This document shows positions 1-5,875 of a stretch of 6,891 nucleotides of DNA, piece by piece. Position 1 is the first letter of the stretch, and every line of letters starts with the position of its first letter. A program made the position numbers and the translations under genes. Source of the DNA: Wenzhouxiangella sp. (GTDB lineage: Bacteria > Pseudomonadota > Gammaproteobacteria > Xanthomonadales > Wenzhouxiangellaceae); contig JAGYMV010000037.1 in assembly GCA_018400355.1 (NCBI GenBank), positions 1-6,891 of the forward strand. Direction: 5' to 3'. Under the pieces are notes generated by a model that saw only the letters and a list, made by a program, of their open reading frames with translations, did not search any database and was not told the DNA's origin.

Positions 1-1329
1 AATCACCGTCACCAAAGCCACTCTCGGACGGGTAAAGCTGGCCACAATGGTCCAGACAATACTGGTCTTCATCCCACGTTGGTACTGGCGTTGACGGCTT
101 TGCTCTGCATTTTTCAGACGAATGTAGGACAGCAAAGTCGGCAGCAGAACAAGGTTGGTGAAAATGATCACCGCCACACCAATACTCGCCGTCAACGCGA
201 GCTCTTGGATGATGCGGATATTAATCAACAAGATCGTCAAAAAGCCAATCGTGTCACTGATCAGCGCAATCGAGCCAGGCGCCAGCAATCGCGCGAACGT
301 GGCCTTAGACGCTTCCAGACTCGATACGATGGGGATCTCATTTAAGTCCGCGCCAGACTGGGCGACACCAACCGCGCTGCGGCCACCAAACAGCTTTTCC
401 GAATTCCACCCACTGATCATTTGAACGCCATGACTCACACCGATGGCGAACACCAAAAACGGCGTCAAAATATTCATGGGATCGATCCCAAACCCCATCA
501 AACTCAACAGTCCCATCTGCCAAATGACTGCTGTCAGAGAGCACAAAAGGGGCAATAGAGTGAGCCAAAAGGACCCTGAATACAAAAACAGCAAAACGGC
601 GGTGATCAGGAAAGCCACACCAAAGTAGGCCACAACGCCACGCGCACCATCGGCAATATCACCCACGATTTTGGCAAAGCCAACAATGTGCACGCTGTGT
701 CCATCCTTCTCAAACTCGGTTCGAATGGCTTCGAGCTGAGCGGCCACATCTTGATAATCGAGTTGTTCCTCGGTGGAGGGGTCGATTTCTAGCAAATTGG
801 CCCACACCATGGCACCAGAGAAGTCTTCAGCCACCAATCGGCCCACCTCACCTGACTTCACAATATTGGAGCGAACCCGCTCGAACATTTCTTTGCTGGG
901 TTGAAAGTCAGCTGGGATCACATTGCCGCCGGCAAAGCCGTCAGCCACCACTTCAACAAATCGCACATTGGGCGTAAAAATCGAGCGCACACTGGCTCGA
1001 TCAACGCCAGGAATAAAGAAGACTCGATCTGTGATTTCTTCAAAATCGGAGAAAAACTCTGGCGTAAACATTTCGCCATCTTCGGCGACCAGTGCCACCA
1101 TCACGCGATTGGCACCGCCAAAGTCACGCTCGTACTCCATAAAGGTCTGCATGTACTCATGCTCAAGTGGAAGCTGTTTCAAAAACCCAGAATCCACTCG
1201 AAGTTGAGCCATCATGACCAACATCAAAACAGTGCCCAAGCCAAACAAGGTCAAAATCAGGGGTCGGACACTGAATACCGCCTCAGCGACACGTCGACTA
1301 AAAGAGATCGGGTTGGTGGTGTTATTCAT
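1..1329 (-). CDS. RND/MMPL-family inner-membrane transporter (N-terminal 443 aa, cut by left edge)
   Basis: Predicted proton-driven RND-superfamily transporter of the MMPL type, acting in the inner membrane on hydrophobic or lipid-like cargo. The frame is open from the ATG at 1329 to base 1. Residues 1-23 are cytoplasmic; TM1 is about 22-42; a soluble periplasmic porter domain spans about 44-225; TM2 (229-251), TM3 (255-276), TM4 (288-306), TM5 (345-368) and TM6 (374-402) follow. After a basic linker (404-421, rich in R, Q and K) the second half-repeat begins, so roughly half of a typical protein of about 750-800 aa is missing off the left edge. TM4 contains FAIGVSHGVQ (294-303), as I recall from MMPL proteins encoded beside DUF1302/DUF1329 genes, in place of the acidic pair of classical RND pumps. 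The start overlaps the stop of the upstream gene (ATGAATAA) and is preceded by a strong AAGGAGG, indicating translational coupling to the propeller protein. Cargo and transport direction cannot be read from sequence. Confidence 0.92.
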   Translation of the reverse strand, partial: MNNTTNPISFSRRVAEAVFSVRPLILTLFGLGTVLMLVMMAQLRVDSGFLKQLPLEHEYMQTFMEYERDFGGANRVMVALVAEDGEMFTPEFFSDFEEITDRVFFIPGVDRASVRSIFTPNVRFVEVVADGFAGGNVIPADFQPSKEMFERVRSNIVKSGEVGRLVAEDFSGAMVWANLLEIDPSTEEQLDYQDVAAQLEAIRTEFEKDGHSVHIVGFAKIVGDIADGARGVVAYFGVAFLITAVLLFLYSGSFWLTLLPLLCSLTAVIWQMGLLSLMGFGIDPMNILTPFLVFAIGVSHGVQMISGWNSEKLFGGRSAVGVAQSGADLNEIPIVSSLEASKATFARLLAPGSIALISDTIGFLTILLINIRIIQELALTASIGVAVIIFTNLVLLPTLLSYIRLKNAEQSRQRQYQRGMKTSIVWTIVASFTRPRVALVTVI

Positions 1330-2374
1330 GACTCACCCCTCCTTCGCCAGCGTACACAGCCAAACCCTCTGTGGTGAATACAACAGCAGAAATGGCATCC
1401 CCTAGGCGGTCTTCGGTCAAAGAAAACTGTCCCGAACTCGGGTCATAACGAAGCCTAGCCGCGCCTGAGCCCACCATCAACACCGTTCCATCGGTGTCTT
1501 GTTCGGCGTCTAACAAGGTGGACTGAGTGGGGGAATCGAGAAGCTGCCAGGTGCTGCCAAAGTCCGTGCTCAACTGCACCTTGCCTTGCAGACCATAGGC
1601 CAAAATGCCCTGATCAACGGCAATTAATCCAAACACCGAGCCTGGATAGGTGAAGCGGAAACTCTCCCAAGTTTGGCCGCCATCTTGGCTTCGAAAACCA
1701 TATCCCCGTTCAGCAGCGATCATCTGGCGACCGTCACCCAAATCCAGAAAGGCGTTTAAGTGGCATTCCATAAACTCATAACAACCGCGGTCAAAGCCCA
1801 TGCCATCTGAATCCGAAGCGGCTGCTTCAATGGCTTCCCAATCAATGGCTTCAGAAGTGACCAGATCGGCCATATTTAATTCTTGCCAGTCCTCACCCCC
1901 ATTGTCTGTGACCAAATAGATGCCATAAGCACCGATGGCCAAGCCATTCATTCGGTCTGTAAAGTGGACATCTAAAAAAGGCTGCTCTAACTCGGGCTCG
2001 AACCACTGCACATCCCATGTGTCACCCCCATCATGGCTGTGGATGATGGTTGCATCATGACCCACAGCCCATAGATGCCCATCGGCAGCTGCCACGCGCG
2101 TCAGTGTTGCTTGCACGGGCACAAACCGTGCCTGGGTCCAGCGTTGACCATCTGTTGAGAGCAACACATGACCACGCTCACCGACACCCACCCAACCCTC
2201 TTGGGTCTCAATGAGGTCAAGAATCAGCGACTCATGTGCTTTGGGGGCCTGATAGGCCGGTCTGGGGAGGATTTCTTCTTGGGCGAATGTGGCAGTGGAC
2301 ATGCTCAATGCAGAGGCGAGCAACCCAACCAGAATTAAAAGATGCTTAATCGAATCACACCGAGCAAAACACAT
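1322..2374 (-). CDS. Secreted YCF48/Asp-box beta-propeller protein
   Basis: A 350-aa periplasmic (or exported) beta-propeller of the YCF48/HCF136-like, BNR/Asp-box type. Residues 1-31 look like a Sec signal peptide: short polar start, hydrophobic core LLILVGLLASAL, cleavage after TFA. The mature part has five recognisable Asp-box repeats (S/T-x-D-x-G-x-x-W pattern): STDGQRW (73-79), SHDGGDTW (113-120), TDNGGEDW (156-163), SQDGGQTW (229-236) and STDFGSTW (269-276). Between the third and fourth lies an acidic insertion (about 170-210) with the only two cysteines of the mature protein, C198 and C204. Named YCF48 proteins assist photosystem II assembly, but nothing here suggests photosynthesis; next to an MMPL gene the likely role is a periplasmic accessory or scaffold of that transporter (inference). 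The ATG has AAAAAGG nine bases upstream. Its 3' end overlaps the transporter gene by 8 bp, so the two are probably made together. Confidence 0.9.
   Translation of the reverse strand: MCFARCDSIKHLLILVGLLASALSMSTATFAQEEILPRPAYQAPKAHESLILDLIETQEGWVGVGERGHVLLSTDGQRWTQARFVPVQATLTRVAAADGHLWAVGHDATIIHSHDGGDTWDVQWFEPELEQPFLDVHFTDRMNGLAIGAYGIYLVTDNGGEDWQELNMADLVTSEAIDWEAIEAAASDSDGMGFDRGCYEFMECHLNAFLDLGDGRQMIAAERGYGFRSQDGGQTWESFRFTYPGSVFGLIAVDQGILAYGLQGKVQLSTDFGSTWQLLDSPTQSTLLDAEQDTDGTVLMVGSGAARLRYDPSSGQFSLTEDRLGDAISAVVFTTEGLAVYAGEGGVSHE
1336..1344 (-). promoter_or_regulatory. Strong ribosome-binding site for the MMPL gene inside the propeller gene
   Basis: AAGGAGGGG lies 6-8 bases before the transporter ATG at 1329 and within the last codons of the propeller gene. 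It fixes the start and, with the ATGAATAA overlap, supports re-initiation or coupled translation. Confidence 0.8.
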
Positions 2375-2390
2375 TGCACTGAACCTTTTT

Positions 2391-2416
2391 GACAGTAAGT
2401 AACACTGGGGACTGTC
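2391..2416 (-). other. Short inverted repeat abutting the ribosome-binding site of the propeller gene
   Basis: GACAGT and ACTGTC form a 6-bp inverted repeat with a 14-nt spacer, ending right next to the AAAAAGG (2384-2390) used by the propeller gene. It could be a leader hairpin or a dyad operator, or chance. I found no convincing -35/-10 pair in the rest of the 151-bp gap (2375-2525). Confidence 0.25.
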
Positions 2417-2468
2417 TTTGATCCAATGGAGGCAAACAGGACCCGTTAGTTAGTCAGCCCGCTTTCTT

Positions 2469-2509
2469 AAATAAATCAAAGCCGGCCCCAAGTGAATGAG
2501 ACCGGCCTT
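2469..2509 (-). terminator. Terminator- or attenuator-like hairpin after the DUF1329 gene
   Basis: Reading the minus strand, AAGGCCGG (2509-2502) can pair with CCGGCTTT (2485-2478): eight pairs including one G-U, with a 16-nt loop, followed by the T-rich run GATTTATTT. The stem begins 17 bp past the DUF1329 stop. The large loop and interrupted T-run suggest a partial rather than full terminator, so it may set different levels for the lipase-DUF1302-DUF1329 part and the propeller-transporter part. Confidence 0.5.
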
Positions 2510-2525
2510 GAAGGGTTATTGCGTC

Positions 2526-3956
2526 TTAACGACGACCCCGAGTGCGAAGTGCTTGCGGGGTGTAATCGCTTGGAGACAGCGCCTGGTTGAAGGTATTCAC
2601 TGGGTCGTCATTATCAAGTCCAGTGGCCACATAGCGTCCAGACAAAAGATCCATGTGCGTCTCGATGCTGCTCCAGTAGGTAGGCACATCATAGTAGTTG
2701 ATTGCATGCGACTCAGACGCACGCCACAACTGGCCACGCGAGTCGTAGTGATCAATCAATACGATCTGATAGCTGTCTTCATCCAGATAGTACGTCCGTC
2801 TTGAGTTGATGTGGCGCGTACCGTCTTTCAACGTGGCCTCAATCACCCAAACGCGGTGTTTCTCATAACGCATGTACTCAGGGTTCAAATGCCCGGGGCG
2901 AACCAAGTCTTCTGGGCTAATATCACCACTGTGCGCGTCGTAGGCGTTGTATGGCACATACATCTCACGCTTGCCCACGATGTCCCAATCAAACCGGTCC
3001 ATCGCACCATTGAACATGTCGGTCATGTCATTGGTTCTCAAGCCATCGGATGCGGTACCTGGGTTGTCATAGGCGACGTTTGGCGCGCGACGCACGCGAC
3101 GTTGGCCGGGGTTATAGATCCAAGCCTGGCGGGGTTGCTCCATTTGATTCAGCGTTTCGTGAACCAGCAGGATGTTTCCGGCCAAACGAGCTGGTGATTC
3201 CACCTCTTGGAAGAAGTACAGCAAGATGTTACCGGTGTCTTCGACGTCGACGCCCTCTTCGTAGTAAAGGCCCAATAGCTCTTCACGGAGCTTGACCAAC
3301 TGGAAGTCGCCATTGGCAGTGGGTGCCACTTGGTTGTTGTAACGAACCCCGCCCGTGCCTTTGTATTTCAGCTTGTGGTTCCAAATCAGCTCATAGGCAT
3401 TTTGAGGCAGTGGGAATGGGAAGCCTTCGGCCGCAGCTTCCACACCTTCACCATTGGAGACCAACCGCGCTGTGCTTGCGTTTTCAATGGTCTTCTCATA
3501 CGTCCGCTCAGGGAAAGAAGTACTTCTGCGGGTTGGGTAAACGCGCATGAAGTAGGTGTCTGGGTAACGCTCGAAAGTTGCCATTTGGCCCACGGAGAGA
3601 TGGTCTGAATAGTCCATGTAATTCTCACCGGTGATCACAAACAAAGGCTCATCATCGGCAAATGGGTTCGGATGACGCATGCCAGGCTCATAGCCAGCCG
3701 GCCAATCGGCTCGTGACAAACCACCATCCCAAGCAGGGATGGTGCCATCTTCATTGCCCGCACGGATCGAGCCCATGGGGGTGAGGTCCTCGCCCAGTCT
3801 GGCGATGTTCTCTGCCGTTCTGGGGATGATGTAGTCACCTTCTTCTGCAGGCACCGCGCCATCTTGCGCGACAGCACCGACCGACAAGCCCGTGACGAAC
3901 AGCCCCAACGCAACCGAGGCGAAGACCTTATTTCTTAGCTTAGATAAATCATTCAT
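2526..3956 (-). CDS. DUF1329 family periplasmic protein
   Basis: A 476-aa exported protein of the DUF1329 family (PF07044), which is usually encoded next to DUF1302 and is thought to have a LolA/LolB-like lipoprotein- or lipid-binding fold. A Sec signal peptide covers residues 1-30 (KLRNK basic start, hydrophobic VFASVALGLFVTGLSVG, cleavage at AVA|QDG). Family-typical stretches are visible: LTPMGSIRAGNEDGTIPAW (58-76), GFPFPLPQNAYELIWNH (178-194), YNPGQRRVRRAPNVAYDNPG (281-300) and HRVWVIEATL (367-376) followed by RRTYYLDEDSY. Length fits the family. The start was set at 3956 because GGAGG at 3966-3970 lies nine bases upstream; an in-frame ATG at 3974 would add MRRSFV but places that GGAGG inside the gene. 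No lipobox, so soluble rather than a lipoprotein. It probably carries a hydrophobic ligand between the outer-membrane barrel and the inner-membrane pump (inference). Confidence 0.93.
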   Translation of the reverse strand: MNDLSKLRNKVFASVALGLFVTGLSVGAVAQDGAVPAEEGDYIIPRTAENIARLGEDLTPMGSIRAGNEDGTIPAWDGGLSRADWPAGYEPGMRHPNPFADDEPLFVITGENYMDYSDHLSVGQMATFERYPDTYFMRVYPTRRSTSFPERTYEKTIENASTARLVSNGEGVEAAAEGFPFPLPQNAYELIWNHKLKYKGTGGVRYNNQVAPTANGDFQLVKLREELLGLYYEEGVDVEDTGNILLYFFQEVESPARLAGNILLVHETLNQMEQPRQAWIYNPGQRRVRRAPNVAYDNPGTASDGLRTNDMTDMFNGAMDRFDWDIVGKREMYVPYNAYDAHSGDISPEDLVRPGHLNPEYMRYEKHRVWVIEATLKDGTRHINSRRTYYLDEDSYQIVLIDHYDSRGQLWRASESHAINYYDVPTYWSSIETHMDLLSGRYVATGLDNDDPVNTFNQALSPSDYTPQALRTRGRR

Positions 3957-3965
3957 AACAAAAGA

Positions 3966-3970
3966 CCTCC
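3966..3970 (-). promoter_or_regulatory. Ribosome-binding site deciding the DUF1329 start
   Basis: GGAGG sits nine bases before the ATG at 3956 and only just inside the alternative ATG at 3974, which overlaps the DUF1302 stop as TAATG. This favours the shorter reading, giving a 17-bp gap between the two genes. Confidence 0.75.
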
Positions 3971-3973
3971 GCA

Positions 3974-5860
3974 TTAGAATGAGTAGCTGATGGATGCCGA
4001 GATAAAGTCTCGGTCACTGAGCAGGTTGTTTGCACCACCGCCAAAGAAATTGGTGTAGTCAAGCCCAGCTCTCCATTGCGACAAATAATCGATTGTCACA
4101 CCCAATGTCACCTGCTTACGACCTTCAATGAAGTTGCCACCAGGTCCTGGCGAGACCCCTGAGACATCATGGTTGAAAGCAATGCGTGGTGTCACATTAA
4201 ACGGTGTGCCCGCGACTGAGTTAAATGTTGGTGCAACCACCATGCGATAACCCCAGCTAAAGTCTGTGGCAAAGCCGCTGGTAGTGGTCACCGGGTTTCT
4301 GCCCGCACCCGTGAAGCTGTCAGGGCCGCCACCTGTATCGGTACCTGGCCCCTCAAAGCGAAGTTCGCTGTGTGGCGGCAAGTTCCAGAAATGGGTGGCA
4401 CCCACTTCAGCCACCATGGCGACCTGATCGGCATTCACCCAATTGTTTGGGCCCAGCAGTTTGGTGAAGGTCACTTGCGCCTGTGACATCTCTTGGCGCT
4501 CGTAGCCTTGGATAAACTGACCTGGCGCATAAGAACCCAATTGGCTGTTGAAGCGCGAGTATTCGTCAGGGATGGCCGCATTCAATGGTGACAAACCAGC
4601 AAACAACAACTCCACATCATCAATTTGGATGGGTAGGTTGTCACGGTAACTCACTTCACCGCCCACTGACCAGCCACCCAAGGTGGTGTTAAAGCTCAGG
4701 CCATACAAGTTAATCCCTTCTGGGTATTCCACAATCACACGACCCGAAGAGGCCGCTGAATTGGTGACTGCACGACCAGACAAGACGGGCAAGCGGCTGT
4801 GATATCGGAAGTAGTAAGCACCAAATTCGGTGTCATTGAGTTGGGAGGCAAAATAACGAAGCGCCACACCAAATTGTCCAGTGTCTTTGGGCTTGTTGTC
4901 TTTTGCTCTTGGGAAAGCCGCACTACAACCCAAAGCAACCAGTTGCGGTGGCAGACCAATGTCACTGGCGCCAAAGTCGCCGCCACCACAGACCGGTGCA
5001 TACAAATCTGGATTGCGCACAGGCTGTGGCACGGTACCAAAGCTCAACATCGCATATTGACCACCAGCGGTGCCAAAGTCGTTGGTTGAGAAAAAGGTGC
5101 CAACGGGCTCTGCTTCAATTGGATCCCACTCAAACAACACCACACTTTCCAGCGACATGTTGGGCGTCAGGTCGATGCTGCCCCACAACATGTTCTGCGG
5201 GATGAAGCCATCACGCAGTTCCGCACCAGCGGTTCTAAGCGCTGTGATATCGGCTGGGTTGATGGAGTTGATGCCGCCAGGAATGAAGGTGGACTCACCC
5301 CAGCTGACCACCTGACGCCCCAAACGAAGCGACAGCAGTCGATCGCCAGAAACATCAAAGTCACCGAAGACATAAGCATCCAGCAAGCGTCCACGCTCAC
5401 CGGCTTTGTCTTTGGCTGCATTCGACAACCAGTCTTTCTTGTTTAGAGTGAAATCATAAAAATAGTTGCCACGAACAAATGCGCCATAACGCTCGTAGCG
5501 CACTTCAAGCTCGGATGTGATCCGAGCGGCATTGAAAATCAAATCGCCTCGATCAAAGTTGGTGTTGCCATCATCCGAGTTGGTCGAATAACGACCAGGT
5601 GAAGCGATCTGCTCTGATACGGGCAGCGCGGCAACCGTTGGGTTGAAACGCCACTTGCCGATCAAGTCATCATCCAGACGACCAACCCGCATCCCCACAC
5701 CGTAACTGATGGTGGTGTCTAGGTTGATGGATACATCGCCACGGCTGAAGTCTGCCGCTTGAACGTTTTGAGTCGACACCGCCATCGCAATCGCACCAGC
5801 CAACAGGCAGGGACGCAAGATCTGGGCTTGCCGAGCATTGTTTAGTTTAAGCCGTTTCAT
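3974..5860 (-). CDS. DUF1302 family outer-membrane beta-barrel protein
   Basis: A 628-aa protein of the DUF1302 family (PF06980), predicted to be an outer-membrane beta-barrel. The signal peptide is residues 1-35 (basic N-terminus, hydrophobic LLAGAIAMAV, cleavage at VQA|ADF). Immediately after it comes a first-strand region, GDVSINLDTTISYGVGMRV (41-59). The family hallmark is seen at 180-203: LGRQVVSWGES, then GINSINPADI. Alternating hydrophobic/polar strands run through the rest, and the chain ends SASISYSF, a C-terminal aromatic beta-signal recognised by the BAM complex. The only mature cysteines, C291 and C312, flank a Gly-rich segment that is probably a surface loop and could be disulfide-linked. 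The ATG follows AGGGAGA by seven bases, and the upstream lipase ends only 15 bp away, so the two are co-transcribed. The DUF1329 gene follows with no gap. A role as a channel or docking barrel for hydrophobic compounds is inferred from context; the family has no established substrate that I can name. Confidence 0.94.
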   Translation of the reverse strand: MKRLKLNNARQAQILRPCLLAGAIAMAVSTQNVQAADFSRGDVSINLDTTISYGVGMRVGRLDDDLIGKWRFNPTVAALPVSEQIASPGRYSTNSDDGNTNFDRGDLIFNAARITSELEVRYERYGAFVRGNYFYDFTLNKKDWLSNAAKDKAGERGRLLDAYVFGDFDVSGDRLLSLRLGRQVVSWGESTFIPGGINSINPADITALRTAGAELRDGFIPQNMLWGSIDLTPNMSLESVVLFEWDPIEAEPVGTFFSTNDFGTAGGQYAMLSFGTVPQPVRNPDLYAPVCGGGDFGASDIGLPPQLVALGCSAAFPRAKDNKPKDTGQFGVALRYFASQLNDTEFGAYYFRYHSRLPVLSGRAVTNSAASSGRVIVEYPEGINLYGLSFNTTLGGWSVGGEVSYRDNLPIQIDDVELLFAGLSPLNAAIPDEYSRFNSQLGSYAPGQFIQGYERQEMSQAQVTFTKLLGPNNWVNADQVAMVAEVGATHFWNLPPHSELRFEGPGTDTGGGPDSFTGAGRNPVTTTSGFATDFSWGYRMVVAPTFNSVAGTPFNVTPRIAFNHDVSGVSPGPGGNFIEGRKQVTLGVTIDYLSQWRAGLDYTNFFGGGANNLLSDRDFISASISYSF

Positions 5861-5867
5861 GTTCTAT

Positions 5868-5874
5868 TCTCCCT
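5868..5874 (-). promoter_or_regulatory. Ribosome-binding site for the DUF1302 gene
   Basis: AGGGAGA is placed seven bases before the ATG at 5860, in the 15-bp gap after the lipase stop. There is no room for a separate promoter in that gap, so the barrel gene is likely read from the lipase transcript, unless a promoter lies inside the lipase gene. Confidence 0.7.
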
Positions 5875-5875
5875 G

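Noticed and set aside
901..1377. Plus-strand open frame of 158 codons
   Set aside because: It lies opposite the MMPL and propeller genes, its product has no recognisable domain or hydrophobic pattern, and the minus frame is clearly the coding one.
2375..2470. Sigma-70 promoter for the propeller gene
   Set aside because: The best -35-like TTGGAT has only a TACTTA-like -10 at 19 bp, too weak to call.
2375..2525. tRNA or small RNA gene in the 151-bp gap
   Set aside because: No cloverleaf or clear promoter is seen; only the terminator-like hairpin and a short dyad.
3974..3974. ATG at 3974 as the DUF1329 start (TAATG overlap)
   Set aside because: The GGAGG lies downstream of it and is correctly spaced for the ATG at 3956; the short N-terminal extension is not needed for the signal peptide.
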